64,000 nt of DNA from Mycolicibacterium aubagnense. GTDB lineage: Bacteria > Actinomycetota > Actinomycetes > Mycobacteriales > Mycobacteriaceae. This document shows, one piece after another, positions 10,044 to 18,146 of the stretch. Position 1 is the stretch's first letter. The number at the start of each line of letters is the position of its first letter. Under the pieces are notes generated by a model. The model was not told the origin of the DNA. It saw only the letters and a list, made by a program, of their open reading frames with translations, and made no database searches. Where the stretch lies: contig NZ_AP022577.1 in NCBI RefSeq assembly GCF_010730955.1, forward strand, positions 5,828,001 through 5,892,000, read 5' to 3'. The position numbers and the translations under genes are program-made.

Positions 10044-11666
10044 TCAGGCGGCAGCCTTGGCCGGCTGGTCCGCCTTCTCGGCGGCCGGCTGCACAGGCTT
10101 GGGGGTCTTGACCGTCGTGTCCTTCTTTGGCTTCTTGACCTTGTCGGTGCCGCCGGCCTGACCGTCCTTCGCCGGGCCCTGGCTGGTGGTCGGGTCGGTG
10201 CCGTGCTTGGGGTCGGTCGTGTCCTTGGTGTCGGTGGTCTTGGTGTCAGATGTCTTGGTATCCGGCGTCGTGGTGTCGGTGGTCTTGGTATCCGGCGTCG
10301 TGGCGTCAGTTGTCTTCGTGTTTGTGGCTGTGGTGTCCGGGGTCCTGGTGCCGCTGTTCTTGGGGTCGGTGCCCTTGGGATCGGGGTTCGTCGACTGCTT
10401 CGAGCTAGTGACGGCTGCGAGCTTGCTGTCGCCGGTCGGGGTGGCGGACACCGCCTTCGGCGCGCTCGACCCGGTCAGGGCCGCGACCGTCGTTGGTGCC
10501 GGGGCTGGGGTTGTCGCGGCGATCGGAAGCTGCACCTTGCCGCCGGTGATGTCGCTGATCGCGGCCTTGATGCCCTCGCCTGCGGCGTTGACCAGGTCCA
10601 CCGTCAGCGTGATCGGATTGATCAGCGGGATCAACCGGAACGGGGCCGGGACGCCGGGACTCAGGCTGCGGTCGTAGCCGGTGTCGATGAGGACGCGCAG
10701 CACGGGGGAGACCAGGTCGACCAATGGATTGATGATGAAGCTGGTGTGGGTGAAGCCGCCGAATTCCAGGAACGGCCGCACCAGAGGCAGCGTCTTGGTC
10801 GGGATGGTGATGTAGGTGGTGTCGCCGTACACGGTCTGGTTCTTCGGGTCCGTGAGGGCTGCGTTCAGCTCTGCCGGGGTGTATTGGAGGTCGGGAATCT
10901 CGCCGGCACTGCTGTTGGCGTTCGGTGACAGGTAGGTGCCGTGGGTGTACCAGAAACCGGCGATGGCGTTGAGGTCGGCGAGCAGGTTGACGGGGTACAG
11001 CGGGAAGTCGGAGACGCCGTCGTACTCGAACGCGATGTCGGTGGTCTTGATGCCGGTGTTGGTGGGCGCCGGCAGGCCGAACGTGGCGTCCAGGATCGGC
11101 ACCGTGCCCAGGAAGGCGAGGCGTTCGAACAGGCCGCCGTTGGGCCGGTTGGTGTTGCCGATCATCACGAAGGACAACGCGGCCTTCTGGGCGTCGGTCA
11201 GGCCGGACAGGGTGGACTTCTCCCGGCTCACGATGTTGCCGCCCTGCGAGTAGCCGAAGACGACGACGGGGTTGGCGGTCGTCGCCGTCGGGAGCGCCGC
11301 CATCAGTGCGGTATCGAGGTTGGCGATGCCTTCACCGGTCGAGACGTCCCACTTGGCGCCGGACAGACCGCCCCAACCGGCGAACGGGAACGGCCAGAAC
11401 TGGGCGGGGTAGTTGATACCGGTGAGCGTGCAGTTGTTGGCCTGCGTGCACAGCGGGTTGAACGGGGCGATGTAGTAGTTGTCGGCGTTCTGGTTGTAGC
11501 CGACCACGATGTTGGCGTTCGGCGTGCCGGTGCCCGGGACGATCAGTGCGGTCGCGGCAAGCGTGAACGCCGCCGTGACCATCGACACCACACCGAGCAG
11601 AACGGTGCTCAGCACCGTCAGCATCACGGCCACGGCTGCGGGGATGGTGCGTCCGAAAGTGCGCAT
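10044..11666 (-). CDS. secreted PE-PPE-domain hydrolase with repetitive Thr/Asp/Lys tail
   Basis: A 540-residue exported protein. A long hydrophobic N-terminus (about residues 8-40) acts as signal peptide or anchor. Residues about 45-370 form a PE-PPE (cutinase-like alpha/beta hydrolase) domain with nucleophile elbow GYSQGG, suggesting a serine esterase acting on cell-envelope lipids. Residues about 400-540 are low complexity: repeats of the type DTTTPDTKTT, then a Lys/Pro/Ala-rich end. No PE or PPE N-terminal domain is present. ATG 11666 is chosen for the AAGGGGGG upstream. In M. tuberculosis hflX and fadE20 are adjacent, so this gene is an insertion relative to it. Confidence 0.82.
   Translation of the reverse strand: MRTFGRTIPAAVAVMLTVLSTVLLGVVSMVTAAFTLAATALIVPGTGTPNANIVVGYNQNADNYYIAPFNPLCTQANNCTLTGINYPAQFWPFPFAGWGGLSGAKWDVSTGEGIANLDTALMAALPTATTANPVVVFGYSQGGNIVSREKSTLSGLTDAQKAALSFVMIGNTNRPNGGLFERLAFLGTVPILDATFGLPAPTNTGIKTTDIAFEYDGVSDFPLYPVNLLADLNAIAGFWYTHGTYLSPNANSSAGEIPDLQYTPAELNAALTDPKNQTVYGDTTYITIPTKTLPLVRPFLEFGGFTHTSFIINPLVDLVSPVLRVLIDTGYDRSLSPGVPAPFRLIPLINPITLTVDLVNAAGEGIKAAISDITGGKVQLPIAATTPAPAPTTVAALTGSSAPKAVSATPTGDSKLAAVTSSKQSTNPDPKGTDPKNSGTRTPDTTATNTKTTDATTPDTKTTDTTTPDTKTSDTKTTDTKDTTDPKHGTDPTTSQGPAKDGQAGGTDKVKKPKKDTTVKTPKPVQPAAEKADQPAKAAA
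10253..10312. repeat. 30-bp tandem repeat in the PE-PPE hydrolase tail
   Basis: Two 30-base units (10253-10282 and 10283-10312) share their first 21 bases and differ little after that; degenerate copies lie on both sides. Each codes ten residues of the DTTTPDTKTT type. Confidence 0.75.
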
Positions 11667-11913
11667 CGCCTCGCCCCCCTTCTCGACTTCGCCGACCCCG
11701 ATAATCGGCACCCGTTTCGCATCGTCGCACTGAGACCGGACCGGTACCCGGTGTTTGCCGAAAATCTGTCGGCCGTGTCGATTCTTCGGTACGCCGGTAC
11801 CGGGTGATGGTGGGTGAAATCACACCGTCGCGATACTGCTTGCGGGGCAAGGCTTTTCGCTGAGCCGGCGGCCGGATTGGCCGTGACGGTCAGCGACGGG
11901 CACGGTTCGGCAC
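11667..11913. other. intergenic region, nothing definite
   Basis: About 250 bases between the divergent PE-PPE hydrolase and helicase genes. I see no convincing reading frame. It should hold the hydrolase promoter, but no clear -10/-35 pair could be picked. Confidence 0.5.
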
Positions 11914-11919
11914 TAAGCT
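11914..11919 (+). promoter_or_regulatory. candidate -10 of the DEAD-box helicase
   Basis: TAAGCT lies about 160 bases before the helicase start. If used, the mRNA would have a leader of roughly 150 bases. Confidence 0.4.
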
Positions 11920-11973
11920 TCGAACAACATCGGCTGCGCTCTCTTGTGGAGACGCGCCTGTCGATCACGTCGT

Positions 11974-11998
11974 GGAACGGCTGAGAGCCTTCAGTTCC
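11974..11998 (+). promoter_or_regulatory. hairpin in the helicase 5' leader
   Basis: GGAA...CTGA pairs with TCAGTTCC around the loop GAGCCT, with a three-base bulge. It lies inside the proposed leader and may be a regulatory fold. Confidence 0.35.
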
Positions 11999-12079
11999 CT
12001 CTGCACCAGCATTTCTCGCGGCGACCGATACTGCCGCCGGCATTGTCGACCTACCGTGCCGGAAAGGCTGTATTTATCC

Positions 12080-13459
12080 ATGTCTGAAGAACAATCGTCG
12101 TCGTTCGCTGAACTCGGCGTCCCCGAGGCGCTCGTCGCCTCGCTCACCCGCCGCGGTATCGCCGCGCCGTTCCCGATCCAGGTCAGCACCCTGCCTGACA
12201 CCCTGGCCGGGCGGGACGTGCTCGGCCGCGGCCGCACGGGTAGTGGCAAGACGCTGGCCTTCTCCATCCCGCTGGTGGCCCGGCTGACGGGTGCCTCGCG
12301 GCGCCCGTCGCGCCCCACCGGCCTGGTGCTGGCACCCACCCGTGAGCTGGCCACCCAGATCGCCGCGACCGTCGAACCGCTGGCCTCCGCCGTCGGGCTC
12401 AAGGTCACGACCATCTTCGGTGGCGTCTCGCAGAACCGTCAGGTCGACGCGCTGCGGGGTGGCGTGGACATCGTCATCGCCTGCCCGGGCCGCCTTGAAG
12501 ACCTCATGAAGCAGAAGCTCGTCAGCCTGGACGCGGTCCAGGTCACCGTGCTGGACGAGGCTGATCACATGGCCGACCTCGGCTTCCTGCCGGGCGTCAC
12601 CCGCATTCTGGCGGCGACCCCGGCCGGCGGGCAACGCATGTTGTTCTCCGCGACCCTGGACAACGGCGTGGACAAGCTGGTCCGCCGCTTCCTGTCCAAC
12701 CCGATCACGCACTCGGTCGACGAGATCGACGCACCGCCGCCGGCCATGACCCACCACGTGTTCCACGTCTCCGGCGCTGCGGAGAAGAACGCCCTGGTGC
12801 ACCGGCTGGCGTCCGGCACCGGCCGCCGCATCCTGTTCATGCGCACCAAGCACCAGGCTCGCAAGCTGGCCCGCCAGCTGACCGAGGCCGGCGTGCCGTC
12901 GGTCGACCTGCACGGCAACCTCTCGCAGCCGGCCCGTGACCGCAACCTCGCGGCATTCAGCGCCGGCGAGGCGCGTGTGCTGGTGGCCACCGATATCGCG
13001 GCGCGTGGTGTCCACGTCGACGAGGTCGAACTGGTCGTGCACGTCGACCCGCCGGCCGAGCACAAGGCATACCTGCACCGTTCGGGCCGTACCGCCCGAG
13101 CGGGCAGCGCCGGCGACGTCGTCACCGTGGTGCTGCCGGAGCAGCGCAAGGACGCCCAGCAGCTGCTGCGCAAGGCCGGCATCACGGCCCGGCCGCAGGA
13201 AGTCGTCGCCGACTCGGCGCCGGTGCAGGCGCTGGTCGGCGAGATCGCGCCGTACCGGGCTCCCGCACCCAAGGAAGTGCCCGCGCCGCGCGGCGGCAAC
13301 CGCCCGGCCAAGACGGCGACCGCGGGGCAGCCGCAGCGTCGTCGTCGCAGTTCTGGTGGTCTGCAGGCCCCCGGGCGCGCACAGTCGCAGTCGGGTCGTT
13401 CGCAGTCGGGTCGTTCGCAGTCAGGTCGTTCGCAGTCGGGACGCACCCAGTCCCGGTAG
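12080..13459 (+). CDS. DEAD-box ATP-dependent RNA helicase
   Basis: Unwinds RNA using ATP, probably in ribosome assembly or RNA decay. The 459-residue protein has the Q-motif region (FPIQ), Walker A GRGRTGSGKT, DEAD in VLDEADHMADLGF, SAT in FSATLD and the helicase C motif HRSGRTARAG. The tail (residues about 390-459) is basic and ends in tandem SQSGR repeats, probably an RNA-binding extension. ATG 12080 is preferred; GGAAAGG lies 13 bases upstream. The frame stays open upstream to 11972, but that part has no helicase character. It lies between hflX and fadE20, which are neighbours in M. tuberculosis. Confidence 0.92.
   Translation: MSEEQSSSFAELGVPEALVASLTRRGIAAPFPIQVSTLPDTLAGRDVLGRGRTGSGKTLAFSIPLVARLTGASRRPSRPTGLVLAPTRELATQIAATVEPLASAVGLKVTTIFGGVSQNRQVDALRGGVDIVIACPGRLEDLMKQKLVSLDAVQVTVLDEADHMADLGFLPGVTRILAATPAGGQRMLFSATLDNGVDKLVRRFLSNPITHSVDEIDAPPPAMTHHVFHVSGAAEKNALVHRLASGTGRRILFMRTKHQARKLARQLTEAGVPSVDLHGNLSQPARDRNLAAFSAGEARVLVATDIAARGVHVDEVELVVHVDPPAEHKAYLHRSGRTARAGSAGDVVTVVLPEQRKDAQQLLRKAGITARPQEVVADSAPVQALVGEIAPYRAPAPKEVPAPRGGNRPAKTATAGQPQRRRRSSGGLQAPGRAQSQSGRSQSGRSQSGRSQSGRTQSR
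13383..13456. repeat. 15-bp tandem repeat coding SQSGR
   Basis: The unit TCGGGTCGTTCGCAG is repeated head to tail about four times with few changes at the 3' end of the helicase gene, giving a Ser/Gln/Gly/Arg tail. Confidence 0.8.
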
Positions 13460-13500
13460 CCGCCGCCCGGCGACGTGCCGGATGTGGGCCCGCTCACAAC

Positions 13501-13514
13501 CAACCGTCCGGTTG
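13501..13514. promoter_or_regulatory. inverted repeat CAACCG-TC-CGGTTG, operator candidate
   Basis: Perfect 6-2-6 palindrome 42 bases before the fadE20 start and directly next to a second palindrome. Symmetry and place suit a TetR-type repressor site; the regulator is not in this window. Confidence 0.55.
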
Positions 13515-13538
13515 GGATAAGTTGTTGCAAACTTATCC
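13515..13538. promoter_or_regulatory. inverted repeat with GGATAAGT arms, operator candidate
   Basis: GGATAAGT (13515-13522) and ACTTATCC (13531-13538) are perfect arms around TGTTGCAA. The site ends 17 bases before the fadE20 start codon. Confidence 0.6.
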
Positions 13539-13555
13539 AGTACCGGAGGTCTCGC

Positions 13556-14713
13556 ATGGGTGTCATCAAGTACGACCGCACGTTGTTCGAACCCGAGCAC
13601 GAGCTGTTCCGGGAGTCCTACCGGGCGTTCCTGCACCGGCATGCCGAGCCCTACCGCGAGGAATGGGAGAAGGCCAAGATCGTCGACCGCGAGGTCTGGC
13701 GCGAGGCCGGTAAGCAAGGCTTTCTGGGTATGGCGGTGCCGGAGGAGTACGGCGGCGGCGGTAACCCGGACTTCCGCTACAACGTCATCGTCAGCGAGGA
13801 GACCGCGGCCGGACGGCACAGCGGTCTGGGCTTCACGCTGCAGAACGACGTCATCGCGCCGTATCTGCTCGAGCTCACCAACGAGGAGCAGAAGCGACGC
13901 TGGCTACCCGGGTTCTGCAGCGGCGAACTGATCTGTGCCATCGCCATGACCGAACCGGGCACCGGTAGTGACCTGCAGGGCATCAAGACCCGCGCGGTCA
14001 AAGACGGCGATCACTACGTCCTCAACGGCTCGAAGACGTTCATCACCAATGGCATTCACGCAGACCTGGTGATCGTGGTGGCATGCACGGACCCCGACAA
14101 GGGCGCGCAGGGCTTCAGCCTGCTGGTGGTCGAGCGCGGTATGGAGGGTTTCGAACGCGGCCGTCATCTCGACAAGATCGGCCTCGATGCGCAGGACACC
14201 GCGGAATTGTCGTTCACAGACGTCAGAGTTCCGGCCGAGAACCTGCTCGGGGTCGAGGGCATGGGATTCATCTATCTGATGCAGAATCTGCCTCAGGAGC
14301 GCATTTCCATCGCCGTGATGGCCGCCGCGGCCATGGAGGCCGTTCTGGAATCGACATTGCAATACGCCAAGGAGCGTAAAGCGTTCGGCAAGCCCATCGG
14401 CAGCTTCCAGAACAGCCGATTCGTGTTGGCCGAACTGGCGACAGAGGCCACCGCGGTGCGAATCATGGTCGACGAGTTCATTCGTCTGCATCTCGATCGG
14501 AAGCTGACAATCGACCAGGCGGCGATGGCCAAATGGTATTCGACAGAGGTGCAGGTCCGTCTGGTCGACCGGTGTCTGCAGTTGCACGGCGGCTACGGCT
14601 ATATGCGCGAATATCCCATTGCGCGGGCATTCCTGGACTCGCGGATCCAGACGATCTACGGCGGCACCACCGAGATCATGAAGGAGATCATCGGCCGCGG
14701 ATTGGGCGTTTAA
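13556..14713 (+). CDS. fadE20: acyl-CoA dehydrogenase FadE20
   Basis: FAD enzyme that introduces the alpha-beta double bond in acyl-CoA; close in order to fadE20 (Rv2724c). The 385-residue protein has the three acyl-CoA dehydrogenase domains, the flavin signature AMTEPGTGSDLQGI (about 142-155), the C-terminal motif RKAFGKPIG and the signature LHGGYGYM followed by YGGTTEIMKEIIGR. ATG 13556 has GGAGG eight bases upstream. Two inverted repeats just before it suggest repressor control. The natural substrate is not known from the sequence. Confidence 0.93.
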   Translation: MGVIKYDRTLFEPEHELFRESYRAFLHRHAEPYREEWEKAKIVDREVWREAGKQGFLGMAVPEEYGGGGNPDFRYNVIVSEETAAGRHSGLGFTLQNDVIAPYLLELTNEEQKRRWLPGFCSGELICAIAMTEPGTGSDLQGIKTRAVKDGDHYVLNGSKTFITNGIHADLVIVVACTDPDKGAQGFSLLVVERGMEGFERGRHLDKIGLDAQDTAELSFTDVRVPAENLLGVEGMGFIYLMQNLPQERISIAVMAAAAMEAVLESTLQYAKERKAFGKPIGSFQNSRFVLAELATEATAVRIMVDEFIRLHLDRKLTIDQAAMAKWYSTEVQVRLVDRCLQLHGGYGYMREYPIARAFLDSRIQTIYGGTTEIMKEIIGRGLGV

Positions 14714-14725
14714 CTAATTGCCCAC

Positions 14726-14739
14726 GCGAATTTATTCGC
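14726..14739. promoter_or_regulatory. short palindrome GCGAATTTATTCGC
   Basis: Perfect 6-2-6 inverted repeat just after fadE20 and 150 bases before the LGFP gene. It could be an operator or a weak hairpin. Confidence 0.3.
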
Positions 14740-14809
14740 ATATCCAACCGCGACACACTGGAGCGTTACTGCCGGATATCCCGCACGATGGGCATGAACT
14801 GAAGCAAAG

Positions 14810-14815
14810 TTGACA
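14810..14815 (+). promoter_or_regulatory. candidate -35 (TTGACA) of the LGFP gene
   Basis: A perfect TTGACA 72 bases before the chosen start; the -10 at normal spacing is poor, so this is tentative. Confidence 0.3.
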
Positions 14816-14887
14816 GAATCTCTCAATCAAGAGAGTTTGTCTGACGGAATTTGTATCCGGAGTTTTGCCAACCGCGGGAGGAATTCG

Positions 14888-17119
14888 ATGACCGGGCTGC
14901 GAACCCGTGGCGGATGGGCTGGTGTCGGTGCCCTATCGGTCGCGGTGGCATTGCTCATGGCTCCGACGGCGATCGCGACACCGGAAAGTGACGCCGCCGA
15001 CGTGGCGATCTCGCATACCTGGGACGTCGCAGGCGGTGACACGGGTGAGTTGGGTGCGAAAGACGGTGACGTCTATCAGGTCGGCGCCGGCTATGCGCAG
15101 AACTTTGCGGGTGGAAAGATTTATTTCACCGAGAACACCGGTGCGCACCTGATTTACGGCGCAGTTCTCGACAAGTATCAAGCGCTGGGCGGTGCCGCTG
15201 ACAGCGACCTCGGGTTCCCGACCATCGACGAGGGTGCCGGGAAGGCCTCCGACAGCCGGAACAGCACGTTCAGTGCGGCCGACAAGCCCGTCATCTTCTG
15301 GACGCCGGAAAACGGTGCATGGGTGGTGCGAGGCGCCATCAACGTGGCCTGGGACAAGCTCGGCGGGTCGGCGGGCACTCTCGGCGTACCCACCGCCGAC
15401 GAGTCCTGGAAGGGCGACGTCGTCTCGCAGCCCTTCACCGGCGGTGAGGTGAGCTGGAACTCCAAGACCAAGGCATTCACCACCACACCCGCTGATCTGG
15501 CAGGCCAGCTGTCCGGGCTCGACGTGCCGGGCGACGCGACGACGGCCATCGCCGCGGCGCGGCGGGCCGCCGGTGGGCCGCAGGGGCCCCTCGGCGACGA
15601 GCAGGGTGCGCAGTACAAGGTCGGCGACGGCGTGGCGCAGAACTTCGCCGGCGGCTCCATCTTCTATTCGGCCGCCACCGGTGCCCACGCGGTCACGGGC
15701 GACGTGCTGGCCAAGTACCGCGCGGCCGGCGGGCCGCAGGGTGATCTCGGATTCCCGGCGAGCAACGAGACCGATGGCGGCATCTCGCCGACCAGCCGGG
15801 TTGCCACCTTCGCCGCGGCGGACAACCCGACCATCTTCTGGACCCCCGACCACGGCGCGTTCGTCGTCCGTGGCGCGATGAACGTCGCATGGGCCAAGCT
15901 CGGCGGCGCCGCCGGCAAGCTGGGCGCGCCGACCGCGGACCAGACGGTCAATGGCGACGTCGTCAGCCAGAAGTTCACGGGTGGGTCGATCTCGTGGAAC
16001 AAGTCGAGCCACGAATTCAGTACCGAGCCGGCGGACCTGGCGTCGCAGTTGAGCGGTGTGCAGGTCCCCAGCGTCGATCTCCCGGGCGGCGTGAGCGCGC
16101 AGCCCGAGGAGTCCGGCAAGTGGTACCAGTTCCACTGGTGGTGGCTGCTGGCGATCATCCCGCTGTTGCTGGTGGTGGTGGGCATCGCGATCGCGGCGCT
16201 GCTGCGGCGACGGCGGCATGCCGACCAGGATGTTCTCGACGAGCACGATGCGTACGACTACGACGACCACGAGTTCGGTGACGGGGAGTACGGCGACCCG
16301 CAATACGTGGACGACCACGGCGACACCGAGTACGCCGCCGAGTCCGCTCCCGAGAGCGAGCATTTCGACGCACCGCACGGCGGGCCCGAATTCCAGAGCA
16401 ACCCGGACGTCATCGACACCGCGCCGACGGTGTACCCCGATTTCACGGCGGAGCAACCTGCGGGCGAGGCGCCCGCGGGAGAGTCAGAGGCGCAGCCCGA
16501 GGATGAGGCCCAGCCTGTCGACGCCGGCGAGCCCACTGAGCCCGAGCCGGTCGCTGATGAACCCGCAGACGAGCCGACGGCATCGGTGCAGCTTCCCGAG
16601 GCTCTGCGCCGCGGTGGCGCGGCGGCGGGCATGACCGCGGCCGGGCTCGCGGGGTTCGCGGGCCTGCGGCATCGAGAACCCGGCGACCGCGTGTGGGCCG
16701 CACCGGCCGCCGCTGAGACCGCTGCCTCGGACTCGGACGTTGACGAGCACGCTGACGAGCACGCGCCCGGGTCCGAGGAGCAGGTCGTCGATGCTGAGCG
16801 GGCCGAGGTCCCTGCGGGCGAGCCGGCGGGCGAACCGCCGGCCGAGTCGCGCGCGGACGCCACGTCGGCGGAGGACGCCGTGACGGCCGGTCCGGCCAGT
16901 GGTAGGCACCACGCCCTGGGTGCGGAGGAGCCCGAGACCGCGCAGATGTCGTTCCGTGTCGCGACCGGCGCGGAACCGCCTGAAGGCTACGTCATCAAGG
17001 CCAACACGAAGTCGGGTCTGTACTGGGTGCCGGATGCGCCCGGATACGACGACGCCGACGTTGAAATCTGGTTCGCCAGTGAGGAATTCGCGGTCACCAA
17101 CGGATTCATCCGAGGCTGA
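14888..17119 (+). CDS. LGFP-repeat membrane protein with C-terminal sunset domain (Rv2721c-like)
   Basis: A 743-residue envelope protein. Residues 1-33 form a signal peptide. Residues about 50-370 hold two tandem blocks of three LGFP-type repeats (LGFPT, LGVPT, LGAPT), a module linked to binding the mycolyl-arabinogalactan wall. A strong membrane segment follows at about 413-436 (WWWLLAIIPLLLVVVGI) with RRRR after it, so the remainder should be cytoplasmic. That part (about 440-690) is very acidic and Pro/Glu-rich. The end (about 700-742) resembles the sunset domain known from the channel accessory protein ArfC: KSGLYWVPD ... EIWFASEEFAV. ATG 14888 follows GGGAGGAA. It lies beside lexA as Rv2721c does. 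Function unknown; a wall-to-membrane tether is inferred. Confidence 0.85.
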   Translation: MTGLRTRGGWAGVGALSVAVALLMAPTAIATPESDAADVAISHTWDVAGGDTGELGAKDGDVYQVGAGYAQNFAGGKIYFTENTGAHLIYGAVLDKYQALGGAADSDLGFPTIDEGAGKASDSRNSTFSAADKPVIFWTPENGAWVVRGAINVAWDKLGGSAGTLGVPTADESWKGDVVSQPFTGGEVSWNSKTKAFTTTPADLAGQLSGLDVPGDATTAIAAARRAAGGPQGPLGDEQGAQYKVGDGVAQNFAGGSIFYSAATGAHAVTGDVLAKYRAAGGPQGDLGFPASNETDGGISPTSRVATFAAADNPTIFWTPDHGAFVVRGAMNVAWAKLGGAAGKLGAPTADQTVNGDVVSQKFTGGSISWNKSSHEFSTEPADLASQLSGVQVPSVDLPGGVSAQPEESGKWYQFHWWWLLAIIPLLLVVVGIAIAALLRRRRHADQDVLDEHDAYDYDDHEFGDGEYGDPQYVDDHGDTEYAAESAPESEHFDAPHGGPEFQSNPDVIDTAPTVYPDFTAEQPAGEAPAGESEAQPEDEAQPVDAGEPTEPEPVADEPADEPTASVQLPEALRRGGAAAGMTAAGLAGFAGLRHREPGDRVWAAPAAAETAASDSDVDEHADEHAPGSEEQVVDAERAEVPAGEPAGEPPAESRADATSAEDAVTAGPASGRHHALGAEEPETAQMSFRVATGAEPPEGYVIKANTKSGLYWVPDAPGYDDADVEIWFASEEFAVTNGFIRG

Positions 17120-17132
17120 CCGCGCCAACGCC

Positions 17133-17166
17133 TGAGCCCCGCTGCGAGCGACTGCAGCGGGGCTCA
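17133..17166. terminator. bidirectional hairpin between the LGFP gene and lexA
   Basis: TGAGCCCCGCTGC and GCAGCGGGGCTCA form a perfect 13-bp stem with an 8-base loop between two convergent genes. It has no T-run, as is common for mycobacterial terminators. Confidence 0.75.
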
Positions 17167-17185
17167 ACTCTTGGTCTGGGAGGCG

Positions 17186-17896
17186 TCAGATCTTGCGGAT
17201 GACGGTCACGACCTTGCCGAGGATGACCGCGTCATTGCCCGGGATCGGATCGAAGGCCGGGTTGTGCGGCATGAGCCACACCTGGCCCTTGGCGCGCTTG
17301 AAGGTCTTGACCGTGGCTTCGCCGTCGATCATCGCCGCGACGATGTCGCCGTTGTCGGCCACGTTCTGCTGCCGCACGACGACCCAGTCCCCGTCGCAGA
17401 TCGCGGCGTCGATCATGGACTCGCCGACCACCTTCAGCAGGAACAATGAGCCCTCGCCCACGAGTTCGCGGGGGAGCGGGAATACATCTTCGACGGCTTC
17501 CTCGGCGAGGATCGGGCCGCCGGCGGCGATCCGGCCGAGCACCGGCACGAAAGTCGGTTCGGGCAGGGCGTCCGAACCGGCGACATCGGTGGTGATGGTG
17601 GCGCCGTTCGTCTCGTCAGAGCCCCGGACATCCACGGCCCGCGGGCGGTTCGGATCGCGGCGCAGATAGCCCTTCTTCTCCAGCGTGCGCAGCTGGTGGG
17701 CTACAGATGACGTGGAGGTCAGGCCCACCGCATCGCCGATCTCGCGGATGCTGGGCGGGTAGCCGCGCGTGGTCACCGAGGCGCGGATGACGTCGAGGAT
17801 GGTCCGCTGACGTTCGGTGAGACTGCTGGACCGGCCGCCCGACTGGGCGTCGGGGCTGCGATCGGTGCCGTCCGGGGTGTCGGTGCTGTCGCTCAT
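17186..17896 (-). CDS. lexA: SOS repressor LexA
   Basis: Represses DNA-damage genes and cleaves itself when RecA is activated. The 236-residue protein has a winged-helix DNA-binding domain (about 25-95, [20 protein letters not shown]), the cleavage site Ala125-Gly126 in RIAAGG, catalytic Ser160 in GES and Lys197 in ATVK. It starts at ATG 17896, seven bases after the -10 TAGATT, so the mRNA is probably leaderless. An SOS box at 17929-17944 overlaps its promoter, which means autoregulation. It is divergent from chiZ, also under an SOS box. Confidence 0.97.
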   Translation of the reverse strand: MSDSTDTPDGTDRSPDAQSGGRSSSLTERQRTILDVIRASVTTRGYPPSIREIGDAVGLTSTSSVAHQLRTLEKKGYLRRDPNRPRAVDVRGSDETNGATITTDVAGSDALPEPTFVPVLGRIAAGGPILAEEAVEDVFPLPRELVGEGSLFLLKVVGESMIDAAICDGDWVVVRQQNVADNGDIVAAMIDGEATVKTFKRAKGQVWLMPHNPAFDPIPGNDAVILGKVVTVIRKI

Positions 17897-17903
17897 ATGG
17901 ACG

Positions 17904-17909
17904 AATCTA
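17904..17909 (-). promoter_or_regulatory. -10 element of lexA (leaderless)
   Basis: TAGATT on the minus strand ends seven bases before ATG 17896; there is no ribosome binding site. Confidence 0.6.
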
Positions 17910-17928
17910 GCCCAGTGCACACGAATCA

Positions 17929-17944
17929 TCAAACATGTGTTCGA
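17929..17944. promoter_or_regulatory. SOS box upstream of lexA
   Basis: TCAAACATGTGTTCGA matches the mycobacterial SOS box TCGAAC-N4-GTTCGA with one mismatch. It covers the expected -35 region of lexA. Confidence 0.8.
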
Positions 17945-18054
17945 GATCGGCTGCATCGGCGTGTCGCGGCCGGGCTCCACTGTGACGTCGCGAAAGCCGG
18001 GGCGAATCAGCGGAACCGAACTTGTCGGTGGGCCGTCGTATCGTTCGCAACAGT

Positions 18055-18070
18055 TCGATCACATGTTCTA
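18055..18070. promoter_or_regulatory. weak SOS-like site
   Basis: TCGATC-ACAT-GTTCTA differs from the SOS consensus at two positions. It lies between the two better boxes in the lexA/chiZ region. Confidence 0.3.
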
Positions 18071-18090
18071 CCGTTCGAACGTTTGGGCGA

Positions 18091-18096
18091 TATAGT
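18091..18096 (+). promoter_or_regulatory. candidate -10 of chiZ
   Basis: TATAGT lies just upstream of the SOS box at 18112, so LexA bound there would sit on the early transcribed region. Confidence 0.45.
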
Positions 18097-18111
18097 CGAA
18101 CATAAGAGCGA

Positions 18112-18127
18112 TCGAACCTATGTACGA
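18112..18127. promoter_or_regulatory. SOS box upstream of chiZ
   Basis: TCGAACCTATGTACGA matches TCGAAC-N4-GTTCGA with one mismatch, 19 bases before the chiZ start. Confidence 0.75.
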
Positions 18128-18146
18128 ACTCAGGAGAGGAATCGAC

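Noticed and set aside
11972..12079. In-frame upstream extension of the helicase
   Set aside because: The extra 36 residues have no helicase Q-motif character, and the hairpin leader fits better.
14933..16456. 507-codon minus-strand frame opposite the LGFP gene
   Set aside because: Mirror frame of repetitive GC-rich coding sequence; composition is Arg/Gly/Val noise.
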